A DNA stretch of 64,000 bases from Prescottella soli (GTDB taxonomy: Bacteria; Actinomycetota; Actinomycetes; Mycobacteriales; Mycobacteriaceae). Location: the NCBI RefSeq assembly GCF_040024445.1, contig NZ_CP157276.1, positions 4,216,001-4,280,000 of the forward strand, written 5' to 3'. The notes beneath the pieces were generated by a model. The model worked only from the letters and a program-made list of their open reading frames with translations. It did not search any database and was not told where the DNA came from. The position numbers and the translations under genes were made by a program. Positions 9,934-19,765 of the stretch are shown piece after piece. How positions within the stretch are numbered: position 1 is the first letter of the stretch; each line of letters opens with the position of its first letter.

Positions 9934-11093
9934 GCAACTTCATCGAGACGGAGGAGCAGAAGGAGTTGCGGGCCGCGGTGTCCAAGCTCGCGCAGCGCTT
10001 CAACTACGTCGACTACGTGCTGCCGAAGGCGCGCAAGGGCGAGCCGCTCACCGAACTGTGGAACGAGGCCGGCAAGCTCGGCTTCCTCGGTGTGAACCTG
10101 CCCGAGGAGTACGGCGGTGGGGGAGCGGGCATCTACGAACTCGCGCTGGTGCAGGAGGAACTCGCGGCGCAGGGCGCCGGGCTGCTGCTGGTCGTGGTCT
10201 CGCCCGCGATCTGCGGCACCATCATCGGCAAGTACGGCACCGACGCGCAGAAGCAGGAGTGGCTCACCGCGTTGGCCGACGGCTCGAAGATCATGGCGTT
10301 CGGCATCACCGAACCCGATGCCGGTTCCAACTCCCACCAGATCACCACCACCGCACGGCGGGACGGTGAGGACTGGATCCTTCGGGGCAACAAGGTCTTC
10401 ATCTCCGGGGTCGACCAGGCCGACGCCGTCCTGATCGTCGCGCGCACCGAGGACCACAAGACCGGCAAGCTCAAGCCGGCGCTGTTCATCGTGCCCACCG
10501 ACGCCGAGAATTTCGTCGCGACGCCGATGGAGATGGACATCGTCGAGCCGGACCACCAGTTCACGCTGTTCCTCGACGACGTGCGACTGCCCGCCGACGC
10601 GCTCGTCGGCTCCGAGGACGCGGCGCTGATGCAGCTGTTCGCCGGCCTCAACCCCGAGCGCATCCTCGGCGCGGCGATGGCGATCGGTATGGGGCGGTGG
10701 GCGCTCGAGGCCGGGGTGAAGTTCGCGAAGGAGCGCACCGTCTGGAAGACGCCGATCGGTGCCCACCAGGGTCTCGCGCACCCCCTGGCCCAGTGCAAGA
10801 TCGAACTCGAACTGGCGAAGCTGATGCTGCAGAAGGCCGCGGTGCTCTACGACAGCGGCGACGACTTCGGCGCAGCCGAGGCGGCCAACATGGCCAAGTA
10901 CGCGGCCGCCGAGGCCAGCATCAAGACCCTCGACCAGGCGATCCAGACCCACGGCGGCGGCGGGCTCACCAAGGAGTACGGGCTGTCCGCGATGCTCGGC
11001 GCGGCCCGGATCGCGCGGGTGGCGCCGGTGAGCCGCGAGATGATCCTCAACTTCGTCGCCCAACACTCGTTGGGCCTGCCCAAGTCTTACTAG
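9930..11093 (+). CDS. acyl-CoA dehydrogenase (second in the operon)
   Basis: A 387-aa acyl-CoA dehydrogenase starting at ATG 9930, which overlaps the carboxylase stop by 4 bases. It shows the family segment GITEPDAGSNSHQITTTA and a C-terminal Gly-rich QTHGGGGLTKEYGLSAM. It differs clearly from the first acyl-CoA dehydrogenase, so the operon probably performs two distinct desaturations, or acts on two chain lengths, within one pathway. The exact substrate is not determinable. Confidence 0.9.
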   Translation: MSNFIETEEQKELRAAVSKLAQRFNYVDYVLPKARKGEPLTELWNEAGKLGFLGVNLPEEYGGGGAGIYELALVQEELAAQGAGLLLVVVSPAICGTIIGKYGTDAQKQEWLTALADGSKIMAFGITEPDAGSNSHQITTTARRDGEDWILRGNKVFISGVDQADAVLIVARTEDHKTGKLKPALFIVPTDAENFVATPMEMDIVEPDHQFTLFLDDVRLPADALVGSEDAALMQLFAGLNPERILGAAMAIGMGRWALEAGVKFAKERTVWKTPIGAHQGLAHPLAQCKIELELAKLMLQKAAVLYDSGDDFGAAEAANMAKYAAAEASIKTLDQAIQTHGGGGLTKEYGLSAMLGAARIARVAPVSREMILNFVAQHSLGLPKSY

Positions 11094-11104
11094 GAGTGCC
11101 GACC

Positions 11105-11890
11105 ATGACGGATCGACGTGTCCGCTACGACGTCGCCGACGGTGCGGCGACACTGACCCTCGACTCGCCGCACAACCGCAACGCGATCTCGACGCTGCTG
11201 GTGGAGCAGTTGCGGCAGGCGCTGGCCGACGCTGCGGCGGACGACGGTGTGCGCGCCGTCGTGCTCACCCACACGGGCGGCACGTTCTGCGCGGGGGCGG
11301 ACCTGTCGGAGGCGAGCGCGGCCGCGGACGCGGACCCGGCGGAGCTCGCGGCGGCGCGCACCAGGCAGATGACCGAACTGCTGCGGGCGATCGTCGAGCT
11401 GCCCAAACCGGTGATCGGACGGATCGACGGTCACGTCCGCGCCGGCGGAATGGGATTGATCGGAGCGTGCGACGTCGTCGTGGCCGGGCCGGACAGTACG
11501 TTCGCCCTCACGGAAGCGCGTCTCGGTCTGGCCGCGTCCATCATCTCGCTGACGGTGATCCCGCGACTCACCTCGCGGGCGGCCGGACGATATTTCCTGA
11601 CGGCGGAGAAGTTCGGGCCCCACGAGGCCGAGGCGATCGGGTTGATCAGCGAGGCCGTTCAGGATTCGAAGGAGGCGGTGCGCGAGTTGGTGGCCACGTT
11701 GCGGGCGTGTTCGCCGCAGGGGCTGGCGGAGTCCAAGAAGCTCACGACGATGCGGATGGTGGCCGACTTCGACCGCTACGCGGAGGGCCTGGCGGCGCAG
11801 TCCGCCAGGCTGTTCGGTTCGGAGGAGGCCGTCGAGGGGATGACGGCGTTCCTGCAGAAGCGGCCGCCGCGGTGGGCCGTCGAGGGCTGA
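11105..11890 (+). CDS. enoyl-CoA hydratase/isomerase family protein
   Basis: A 261-aa crotonase-fold protein starting at ATG 11105 after a GGAGTG ribosome site. The oxyanion-hole segments HTGGTFCAGADLSE and DGHVRAGGMGLIGACDVVVA are present, followed by TEARLGLAASI. In an Atu-like pathway it would be the AtuE-type isohexenylglutaconyl-CoA hydratase. In leucine degradation it would be a methylglutaconyl-CoA hydratase. It is the last gene of the operon: a perfect 22-bp hairpin starts directly after its stop codon. Confidence 0.88.
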   Translation: MTDRRVRYDVADGAATLTLDSPHNRNAISTLLVEQLRQALADAAADDGVRAVVLTHTGGTFCAGADLSEASAAADADPAELAAARTRQMTELLRAIVELPKPVIGRIDGHVRAGGMGLIGACDVVVAGPDSTFALTEARLGLAASIISLTVIPRLTSRAAGRYFLTAEKFGPHEAEAIGLISEAVQDSKEAVRELVATLRACSPQGLAESKKLTTMRMVADFDRYAEGLAAQSARLFGSEEAVEGMTAFLQKRPPRWAVEG

Positions 11891-11937
11891 GACGACCGTG
11901 GGGTCCGTTCCACGATGGAACGGACCCCACGGTCGTC
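11891..11937. terminator. very long perfect hairpin, probable bidirectional terminator
   Basis: Two 22-base arms (11891-11912 and 11916-11937) are exact reverse complements separated by 3 bases (cga). It lies between the enoyl-CoA hydratase stop and the stop of the convergent small gene at 11949-12077, so it can terminate both transcripts. Confidence 0.85.
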
Positions 11938-11948
11938 GGAGCATCGGG

Positions 11949-12077
11949 TCAGCCGAAGATGCCCGAGATGGTGTCGAGCGAACCGGCGAAGAAGCTCAGG
12001 GCGCCGATGAGGTCGCTGGCGTAGCCGGCGAAGTCGGTGACGAAGTCGAAGAAGTCGACGAGCTCGGCAGAACCCAT
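11949..12077 (-). CDS. 42-aa acidic amphipathic peptide, PorA-like candidate porin
   Basis: The ATG at 12077 follows an excellent AGGAG ribosome site. The product begins MGSAELVDFFDFVTDF and ends DTISGIFG. It has no Lys, Arg or Cys, several Asp/Glu, and many Phe, Leu, Ile and Gly spaced as in an amphipathic helix. It also lacks a cleavable signal. Size, acidity and the Gly/Phe-rich C-terminus recall PorA/PorH, the mini-porins of the corynebacterial mycolic-acid outer membrane (from memory PorA has 45 residues). This is a resemblance of style, not a proven homology. The gene is convergent with the catabolic operon and divergent from a TetR gene. Confidence 0.7.
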   Translation of the reverse strand: MGSAELVDFFDFVTDFAGYASDLIGALSFFAGSLDTISGIFG

Positions 12078-12110
12078 GTTTTTGCTCCTGTGAGTTGTTG
12101 TGACGAAAGA

Positions 12111-12198
12111 AAGGAAGGGTGCCCTTCCTTGGGGTATTAGTAACGTGTGCGTGGCCGTTCTGCAATGAAGTTGTGATGAAGGTTACCCTTACTTGGGG
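12111..12198. promoter_or_regulatory. repeated operator-like motif in the peptide/TetR intergenic region
   Basis: A near-perfect palindrome (aaggaaggg, two bases, cccttcctt; 12111-12130) overlaps a 13-base motif cccttccttgggg at 12122-12134. The motif recurs with one change (cccttacttgggg) at 12186-12198, 64 bases on. Both lie between the divergently oriented small peptide gene and the TetR gene. This is where a divergent autoregulated operator would be expected. Confidence 0.5.
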
Positions 12199-12294
12199 AA
12201 CTATTGCTCGACGCGCCGCACGCACCGCCCACAAGGCGGCGTAGCCACACGACGGCCGGAAGACACCGGCGAGTACGACAGGAGAGCGAAACCG

Positions 12295-12921
12295 ATGCGC
12301 GCACCACAACAGGACAGGAGCCGCCTCACCAGGCACCGACTCCTCGAAGCGACCGTCGACTGCCTGGCCGAGTTCGGTTGGTCGGCCACGACGGTGGCCG
12401 TCGTCGCGCAGCGGGCCGGAGTCTCGCGGGGGGCCACGCAGCACCATTTCCCGACGCGTGAGGACCTGATCACCGCGGCGCTCGAGTTCATGTTCGACAG
12501 CCGCATGGAGCAGGCGCACCGGGAGGCCACCGAGTTGCCCGACGGCGCCGGTCGCACCGAGGCGGTGGTCGCGCGGCTCGTCGACTACTACACGAGCACG
12601 CTGTTCAAGGCGGCACTGCAGGTGTGGACCGCCGCGGCCGCCGACGCGGAACTGCGGGCGCGGGTCGTCCCGCTCGAGGAGCGATTCGGCCGCGTCGCAC
12701 ACCGCACCGCTGTCGAGAGCCTCGGCGTCGACGACTCGGACCCCGCCATTCGCGGCCTCGTCCAGGCCACCCTCGATCTGGCCCGCGGGCTCGGCCTCGC
12801 CGACGTCCTGACCGACGACTCGCGGCGGCGCGACGAGATCGTGCGGTGCTGGGCGGCCCAGCTCGATGCGGCGCTCGGCTCGATCGCCGCCGCGCCGTCG
12901 CCCACGGCCCAGCTGTCGTAG
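12295..12921 (+). CDS. TetR-family transcriptional regulator
   Basis: A 208-aa protein starting at ATG 12295 with an AGGAGAG ribosome site. The N-terminal TetR helix-turn-helix (about residues 10-60) contains TTVAVVAQRAGVSRGATQHHFPTREDLI. The C-terminal ligand domain is helical, and its inducer is unknown. It is divergent from the PorA-like peptide gene, and the repeated motif between them is a plausible operator. The two lipoprotein genes downstream follow within 20 bases but may have their own expression. Confidence 0.88.
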   Translation: MRAPQQDRSRLTRHRLLEATVDCLAEFGWSATTVAVVAQRAGVSRGATQHHFPTREDLITAALEFMFDSRMEQAHREATELPDGAGRTEAVVARLVDYYTSTLFKAALQVWTAAAADAELRARVVPLEERFGRVAHRTAVESLGVDDSDPAIRGLVQATLDLARGLGLADVLTDDSRRRDEIVRCWAAQLDAALGSIAAAPSPTAQLS

Positions 12922-12939
12922 CCGGTACAGTTCCGCTCC

Positions 12940-13473
12940 ATGCCGAAGAAGCTGGTGGGTGCCCTGCTGGCTGCGGTGCCGCTGCTGCTCGCCGGCTGTG
13001 GCGGCGGCGGATCCGCGGAGGGCGCGTCCGGTGACGCGCCGGCGTCGACCGCGGGGGGTGCCGGTCCGTTCTTCGGTGAATGCGGGTCCGTGACCGACGA
13101 CGAGGTCGCGAAGGCGTTCGGCGTCCCCGGCTTCGGGACCGCCGTCCGCAACTCGGTGGGCTGCGAGTGGCAGTCGTCCGCGCAGGACGGCCAGGGCTCC
13201 CCGCACGTCTCCTTCTCCTGGTACCGCGGCAGCCCGATCGGACGCGAGCGCGTCGGCAGTGAACTGATCGGGCGCCCGGCCACCGACATCGAGATCGGCG
13301 GCCGTCCCGGGTTCGTCGCCTCGTTCTCGAGTCGGTTGTGCGAGCTGGGCGTGCAGTTCGGCGACGATTTCGTGCACTGGTCGATCGCCTACGCGGACGC
13401 CGCGCCGACGGCGGATCCGTGCCGGGCGGCCCAGCGGCTCGCCGAGCTGACCGTCGAGAGGGCTGTGAAGTGA
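12940..13473 (+). CDS. DUF3558-family lipoprotein (first copy)
   Basis: A 177-aa exported lipoprotein. The signal peptide ends in the lipobox LLAGC (Cys about residue 21) and is followed by a Gly/Ser/Ala-rich linker. The folded part contains a short motif around VTDDEVAKAF and GCEWQ, with further cysteines, typical of DUF3558 proteins of mycobacteria and relatives. It should be anchored to the outer face of the plasma membrane. Function is unknown. It overlaps the second DUF3558 gene by 4 bases (GTGA), so the two form a unit. Confidence 0.82.
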   Translation: MPKKLVGALLAAVPLLLAGCGGGGSAEGASGDAPASTAGGAGPFFGECGSVTDDEVAKAFGVPGFGTAVRNSVGCEWQSSAQDGQGSPHVSFSWYRGSPIGRERVGSELIGRPATDIEIGGRPGFVASFSSRLCELGVQFGDDFVHWSIAYADAAPTADPCRAAQRLAELTVERAVK

Positions 13474-14000
13474 AGCGCCGCACGATCCCGGCGGCTGCTG
13501 CCGTGAGCGTCCTCGCGCTCTCGGGTTGCGGCGCCACCGTCGACGGCACGCCCGTACGCGAGGGGGCGACCGCGCCGGGATCGTCGTCCGCGTATGCGGC
13601 GCTGCTCACCGAATGTGACGCGGTCGACGGCGGCCAGATCGCCGACGCCGTGGGCGGCGGCGCGATCGAGCGCGGCTTCTTCGGTGCGATCTGCCGGTGG
13701 TCCGTCGCCGGCCCGGCCGGCCCGGTGCGGGTGACGTTCGACTGGTTCGAGACGGGTGCGCTCGACGTCGAGCGCGAGACGTCGCGCCGCCTGGGCTACA
13801 CGGTCGAGGACGCGAGTGTCGACGGCCGTCGGGCGGTGCTCGCGCGGCAACCGCAGGATCCCGGTTCGTGCGGGATCTCCACCGGCAGCCCCGCCTCGGG
13901 TGTCGTCGGCTGGTGGGTGCAGTACCGGGGCGGGGCACATCCCGACCCCTGTGAGGCTGCGGCCACGCTGGCGAAACTGACGCTGAACCTGAGCGCCTGA
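13470..14000 (+). CDS. DUF3558-family lipoprotein (second copy)
   Basis: A 176-aa lipoprotein starting at GTG 13470, overlapping the stop of its paralogue. The signal peptide has the lipobox ALSGC. The mature part repeats the architecture of its neighbour (TECDAVDGGQIADAVG, then AICRWSV and DVERETSRRLGYTVEDA), indicating an old tandem duplication that has diverged strongly. Both probably act at the cell surface, possibly as a complex. It is followed by the str operon promoter region. Confidence 0.8.
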   Translation: MKRRTIPAAAAVSVLALSGCGATVDGTPVREGATAPGSSSAYAALLTECDAVDGGQIADAVGGGAIERGFFGAICRWSVAGPAGPVRVTFDWFETGALDVERETSRRLGYTVEDASVDGRRAVLARQPQDPGSCGISTGSPASGVVGWWVQYRGGAHPDPCEAAATLAKLTLNLSA

Positions 14001-14321
14001 CGCCTTGCCCGACCCCTGGGGCCGCTTTGACCTCGAATGTAGCTGCCAGGTATCGTTGGGGGTCGTGTCCGACGTGCTCGGGCCGATCTGTGTGCCTATG
14101 CGAGGCATTGGCGTGCGCGTGTTTCTGGAGTTTCCGTGAGGTTTCTGCAGGTACGAGCATCCGGTTGCCTGTGTGGGGGTACGCGACACGCCCGACCTCG
14201 TGTGCACGCGCGGGGTGGGTGCGGGGCAGCAGCTTTCTTGCCCCAACCGATGGATCCCTAATTTCAGAACAGCCAGGGTTGCTCGTTTGAGCGGTCTGGA
14301 ACCAACGAAGAAAGCCGATAC
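14001..14321 (+). promoter_or_regulatory. str operon promoter and long untranslated leader
   Basis: This 321-base stretch holds no gene. A good sigma70-type promoter is visible: TTGACC at 14027-14032, an 18-base spacer, and TATCGT at 14051-14056. It would give a leader of about 260 bases before rpsL, long enough for growth-rate or antitermination control. I could not identify a specific conserved RNA structure in it. Confidence 0.6.
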
Positions 14322-14696
14322 ATGCCAACCATCAACCAGCTGGTCCGTAAGGGCCGCCGCGACAAGGCCGCCAAGGTCAAGACCGCGGCCCTGAAGGGCA
14401 GCCCGCAGCGTCGTGGCGTGTGCACTCGCGTGTACACCACCACCCCGAAGAAGCCGAACTCGGCGCTTCGGAAGGTCGCCCGTGTGCGCCTGACCAGCTC
14501 TGTCGAGGTCACCGCTTACATCCCGGGTGAGGGCCACAACCTGCAGGAGCACTCGATGGTGCTCGTCCGCGGCGGTCGTGTTAAGGACCTCCCCGGTGTG
14601 CGCTACAAGATCATCCGCGGCTCGCTCGACACCCAGGGTGTCAAGAACCGCAAGCAGGCTCGCAGCCGTTACGGCGCCAAGAAGGAGAAGAGCTAA
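14322..14696 (+). CDS. rpsL: 30S ribosomal protein S12
   Basis: A 124-aa, highly basic protein that starts [12 protein letters not shown] and contains the invariant [13 protein letters not shown] loop and [10 protein letters not shown]. These two places are where streptomycin-resistance mutations arise. The Lys residues usually found in sensitive strains (43 and 88 in Mycobacterium numbering) are present, so the allele looks wild type. It is the first gene of the str operon, and its stop overlaps the rpsG start by one base. Confidence 0.98.
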   Translation: MPTINQLVRKGRRDKAAKVKTAALKGSPQRRGVCTRVYTTTPKKPNSALRKVARVRLTSSVEVTAYIPGEGHNLQEHSMVLVRGGRVKDLPGVRYKIIRGSLDTQGVKNRKQARSRYGAKKEKS

Positions 14697-15166
14697 TGCC
14701 ACGTAAGGGCCCCGCTCCCAAGCGCCCGCTCGTCGCCGACCCGGTCTACGGCTCGCCGCTGGTCACGCAGCTGGTGAACAAGATCCTGCTGGACGGCAAG
14801 AAGTCCACCGCCGAGCGCATCGTCTACGGTGCCCTCGAGCAGGCTCGCGAGAAGACCGGCACCGATCCGGTCGTCACCCTCAAGCGCGCGCTCGACAACG
14901 TCAAGCCCGCCCTCGAGGTCCGCAGCCGCCGCGTCGGTGGCGCCACCTACCAGGTGCCGGTCGAGGTTCGCCCCGGCCGCTCCACCACGCTGGCCCTGCG
15001 CTGGCTGGTCACCTTCTCGCGCGCTCGTCGTGAGAAGACCATGGTCGAGCGTCTCGCCAACGAGCTTCTCGATGCGAGCAACGGCCTGGGCGCTTCGGTG
15101 AAGCGTCGCGAGGACACCCACAAGATGGCTGAAGCCAACAAGGCGTTCGCGCACTACCGCTGGTGA
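14696..15166 (+). CDS. rpsG: 30S ribosomal protein S7
   Basis: A 156-aa basic protein matching S7 over its whole length ([30 protein letters not shown] at the C-terminus). It nucleates assembly of the 30S head on 16S rRNA. It follows rpsL with overlapping stop and start (TAATG). A stem-loop and the fusA gene follow. Confidence 0.98.
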   Translation: MPRKGPAPKRPLVADPVYGSPLVTQLVNKILLDGKKSTAERIVYGALEQAREKTGTDPVVTLKRALDNVKPALEVRSRRVGGATYQVPVEVRPGRSTTLALRWLVTFSRARREKTMVERLANELLDASNGLGASVKRREDTHKMAEANKAFAHYRW

Positions 15167-15170
15167 CACC

Positions 15171-15219
15171 ACGCCAGGCCGGGGGAGCCTTCCGGGCACC
15201 AAATCCCTCGGCCTGGCGT
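15171..15219 (+). terminator. stem-loop between rpsG and fusA
   Basis: An 11-bp perfect stem (acgccaggccg at 15171-15181 with its complement at 15209-15219) and a 27-base loop lie just after the rpsG stop. It may be a partial terminator or an mRNA processing or stability element within the str operon. Confidence 0.5.
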
Positions 15220-15317
15220 TGTCACTACTGTGTCGGTTCCGTCACCGGGCCGGCTGACAAGAAAAAGAGACGTGGCCCCAGAAGGGCCGACACGATCAAC
15301 GAGCGGGGAAGAATCCT

Positions 15318-17420
15318 GTGGCACAGGAAGTGCTGACCGACCTGAACAAGGTCCGCAACATCGGCATCATGGCGCACATCGATGCCGGCAAGACCACCAC
15401 CACCGAGCGCATCCTCTTCTACACCGGTGTGAACTACAAGATCGGTGAGACCCACGACGGTGCGTCGACCACCGACTGGATGGAGCAGGAGAAGGAGCGT
15501 GGTATCACCATCACCTCCGCTGCTGTGACCTGTTTCTGGAACAAGAACCAGATCAACATCATCGACACCCCCGGCCACGTCGACTTCACGGTCGAGGTCG
15601 AGCGTTCGCTGCGCGTCCTTGATGGCGCTGTCGCAGTGTTCGACGGCAAGGAGGGCGTCGAGCCCCAGTCCGAGCAGGTCTGGCGCCAGGCTGCCAAGTA
15701 CGACGTTCCGCGCATCTGCTTCGTCAACAAGATGGACAAGATGGGCGCGGACTTCTACTTCACCGTGCAGACCATCATCGATCGCCTCGGCGCGAAGCCG
15801 CTGGTTCTCCAGCTGCCGATCGGTGCCGAGGATGACTTCGACGGTGTCGTCGACCTCGTCGAGATGAAGGCCATCACCTGGCGCGGCGTCGTGCCGACCG
15901 GTGCTGAGCCCACCATCGAGGAGATCCCCGCGGATCTGGCCGACAAGGCTGCCGAGTACCGCGAGAAGCTGCTCGAGACCGTTGCCGAGTCCGACGAAGC
16001 TCTCATGGAGAAGTACTTCGGCGGCGAGGAGCTCACGGTCGAGGAGATCAAGGGCGCCATCCGCAAGCTCACGGTCAACTCCGAGCTGTACCCGGTGCTG
16101 TGTGGCTCCGCGTTCAAGAACAAGGGCGTGCAGCCCATGCTCGACGCGGTCATCGACTACCTCCCGAACCCGCTGGACATCGGCGAGGTCCACGGCCACG
16201 CCGTGAACAACGAGGAAGAGGAGCTCACCCGCAAGCCGAGCAAGGAAGAGCCGTTCTCGGCTCTGGCCTTCAAGATTGCGGCGCACCCGTTCTTCGGCAA
16301 GCTCACCTTCGTGCGCGTCTACTCGGGTCGTATCGAGCCGGGTGCCCAGGTCCTCAACGCGACCAAGGGCAAGAAGGAGCGCATCGGCAAGCTCTTCCAG
16401 ATGCACGCCAACAAGGAGAACCCGGTCGACGAGGCCGTCGCGGGCCACATCTACGCGATGATCGGCCTGAAGGACACCACGACCGGTGACACCCTGTGCG
16501 ACCAGGCGAACCCGATCGTCCTCGAGTCGATGACGTTCCCGGACCCGGTCATCCAGGTCTCGATCGAGCCCAAGACCAAGTCCGACCAGGAGAAGCTGGG
16601 CACCGCGATCCAGAAGCTCGCCGAAGAGGATCCGACCTTCTCGGTCGAGCTCGACGAGGAGACCGGCCAGACCGTCATCGGCGGCATGGGCGAGCTCCAC
16701 CTCGACATCCTCGTCGACCGTATGCGTCGTGAGTTCAAGGTCGAGGCCAACGTCGGCAAGCCGCAGGTTGCGTACCGTGAGACCATCACCAAGCCGGTCG
16801 AGAAGCACGAGTTCACGCACAAGAAGCAGACCGGTGGTTCGGGCCAGTTCGCAAAGGTCATCATCGCCCTCGAGCCGTTCGTCGGCGAGGACGGCGCGAG
16901 CTACGAGTTCGAGAACAAGGTCTCCGGTGGCCGCGTTCCGCGCGAGTACATCCCCTCGGTCGACGCCGGTGCCCAGGACGCGATGCAGTACGGTGTTCTC
17001 GCCGGTTACCCGCTCGTGAACCTGAAGCTGACCCTGCTCGACGGCGCTTACCACGACGTCGACTCCTCGGAAATGGCCTTCAAGGTCGCCGGTTCGCAGG
17101 CGCTCAAGGAAGCCGCCCGCAAGGCCGGCCCGGTCATTCTCGAGCCGCTCATGGCTGTCGAGGTCACCACGCCCGAGGACTACATGGGTGAAGTGATCGG
17201 CGACCTCAACTCCCGCCGTGGCCAGATCCAGGCCATGGAGGAACGCAGTGGTGCCCGTGTCGTGAAGGCGCTGGTTCCGCTCTCGGAGATGTTCGGTTAC
17301 ATCGGTGACCTGCGGTCGAAGACCCAGGGCCGAGCGAACTTCTCCATGGTGTTCGATTCCTACGCAGAGGTTCCCGCGAACGTCTCGAAGGAAATCATCG
17401 CCAAGGCGACCGGCGAGTAA
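15318..17420 (+). CDS. fusA: translation elongation factor G
   Basis: A 700-aa GTPase starting at GTG 15318. G-domain motifs are intact: [13 protein letters not shown] (P-loop), DTPGHVDF (G3) and NKMDKMG (G4). Domains II-V follow, with the domain V stretch [15 protein letters not shown]. It drives ribosomal translocation and, with RRF, recycling. It is a single full-length copy in the usual str operon position. No unusual residues were noticed. Confidence 0.98.
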   Translation: MAQEVLTDLNKVRNIGIMAHIDAGKTTTTERILFYTGVNYKIGETHDGASTTDWMEQEKERGITITSAAVTCFWNKNQINIIDTPGHVDFTVEVERSLRVLDGAVAVFDGKEGVEPQSEQVWRQAAKYDVPRICFVNKMDKMGADFYFTVQTIIDRLGAKPLVLQLPIGAEDDFDGVVDLVEMKAITWRGVVPTGAEPTIEEIPADLADKAAEYREKLLETVAESDEALMEKYFGGEELTVEEIKGAIRKLTVNSELYPVLCGSAFKNKGVQPMLDAVIDYLPNPLDIGEVHGHAVNNEEEELTRKPSKEEPFSALAFKIAAHPFFGKLTFVRVYSGRIEPGAQVLNATKGKKERIGKLFQMHANKENPVDEAVAGHIYAMIGLKDTTTGDTLCDQANPIVLESMTFPDPVIQVSIEPKTKSDQEKLGTAIQKLAEEDPTFSVELDEETGQTVIGGMGELHLDILVDRMRREFKVEANVGKPQVAYRETITKPVEKHEFTHKKQTGGSGQFAKVIIALEPFVGEDGASYEFENKVSGGRVPREYIPSVDAGAQDAMQYGVLAGYPLVNLKLTLLDGAYHDVDSSEMAFKVAGSQALKEAARKAGPVILEPLMAVEVTTPEDYMGEVIGDLNSRRGQIQAMEERSGARVVKALVPLSEMFGYIGDLRSKTQGRANFSMVFDSYAEVPANVSKEIIAKATGE

Positions 17421-17509
17421 CCTCGGTTTCGTCGGCCGAAGCACGACCAACGTAATAACCAACCGCACTGCTGCATACCGCAAGCACAATCAGTCCAGGA
17501 GGACATCCA

Positions 17510-18700
<1,191 letters not shown>

Positions 18701-18730
18701 GCTAGTTCTCTCTGACGGTTGATCCCGTCG

Positions 18731-18762
18731 ATGGCGCTCACTCCTTCGGGAGTGGGCGCCAT
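18731..18762. terminator. terminator after tuf
   Basis: A 14-bp stem with one wobble pair (18731-18744 with 18749-18762) and a ttcg tetraloop lies 30 bases after the tuf stop and 15 bases before the end of the convergent LysR gene. It probably serves both. Confidence 0.75.
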
Positions 18763-18777
18763 TCGGCGTTTCGGGGG

Positions 18778-19662
18778 TCAGGACGCGGTGATCGTGAAGG
18801 CGCGTCGGGCCAGACTCAACAGCTCGCGCAGGGCGGGGGACGGTGCGGGGCGCCAGACGAGTGCCAGCACCGCCGCGATGTCGACGTCCTCGATGACGAC
18901 CGGGACCAGATCCGGACAGGACGCGGCCATCGACTCGCTCAGGACGGCCACCCCCAGTCCGCGGGCCGCGAGATCCGTCACCGCGTCCGGTGTGCTGGCC
19001 TGCATCGCAATGTGCGGGGTGATGGACAGTCCCGCGCAGCCGCGGTCCAACACCGTTCGGATACCGGTCCCCGCGGGAAGGCAGATCAGCGGGTACACGC
19101 ACACGTCGGACAGTCGCGTGGCCGGCAGCGCGGTGAGCGGGTGCCCGGCGGGCGCGACCGCGACGAGACGTTCGGACACGATCGTCAGTGAGGCGAGATC
19201 GGCGGGCGGGTGCTCCGCCACCCCGACGAGCGCGATGTCGAGCGTGCCCGCGCGCACCCGGTCGACGAGTCGATCGGAGTTGTCCTCGACGAGATCGACC
19301 ACGATGCCCGGATGCGCGCGTCGGCAGGCCGAGAGCGCGTCGAAGAGCGGCGTCACGGTGCACGCGGTGACCATTCCCACCGCGAGCCGCCCGCGGACCA
19401 GCTGATTCACGTCGTCGACGGATTCACGCACGGCCCGAGCCGCGGCGAGCGTGGCGCGGGCGTGGGGGAGAGCGGCTTCGCCGGCTGCGGTGAGCGTCGT
19501 GACCCGGGCGGACCGGTCGAACAGGAGCGCACCCAGTTCGTTCTCCAGCTGGCGAATCTGTGCGCTGATACCGGACTGGCTGATGTGCACACGCGCCGCG
19601 GCACGGGTGAAATTGGCTTCCTCCGCGACGGCGACGAAGTACTCGAGCTGACGCAGTTCCAT
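18778..19662 (-). CDS. LysR-family transcriptional regulator
   Basis: A 294-aa protein. I chose ATG 19662 because MELRQLEYFVAVAEEANFTRAA is the standard LysR opening; the frame extends nine residues further upstream without family similarity. The helix-turn-helix covers about residues 1-60 (VHISQSGISAQIRQLENELGALLF), followed by a two-lobed effector domain (about 90-294). It is transcribed away from the NTF2-like gene at 19766, the usual arrangement for a LysR regulator and its target. The inducer is unknown. Confidence 0.88.
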   Translation of the reverse strand: MELRQLEYFVAVAEEANFTRAAARVHISQSGISAQIRQLENELGALLFDRSARVTTLTAAGEAALPHARATLAAARAVRESVDDVNQLVRGRLAVGMVTACTVTPLFDALSACRRAHPGIVVDLVEDNSDRLVDRVRAGTLDIALVGVAEHPPADLASLTIVSERLVAVAPAGHPLTALPATRLSDVCVYPLICLPAGTGIRTVLDRGCAGLSITPHIAMQASTPDAVTDLAARGLGVAVLSESMAASCPDLVPVVIEDVDIAAVLALVWRPAPSPALRELLSLARRAFTITAS

Positions 19663-19674
19663 AACTGCCGATTC

Positions 19675-19692
19675 TAGTTTCGAGAACAACTA
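19675..19692. promoter_or_regulatory. LysR-type dyad in the divergent promoter region
   Basis: An interrupted inverted repeat tagtt...aacta with an 8-base centre lies between the LysR start and the NTF2-like gene. It resembles the short LysR T-N11-A boxes. It is supported only by position and symmetry. Confidence 0.35.
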
Positions 19693-19765
19693 TCTGTTGG
19701 ACTTCTGACTCGCGCGCCTCGATGCTGGATTCACCGATTCCGGTTCGCGAGAGAGGAAGTCGCAC

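Noticed and set aside
11742-11930. Short frames ending MGSVPxWNGPHG around the hairpin at 11891-11937
   Set aside because: They read out of the perfect palindrome, which gives matching short peptides on both strands. They are structural artefacts.
15225-17489. 754-aa antisense frame over fusA
   Set aside because: It mirrors fusA codon bias, and its protein composition is artefactual.
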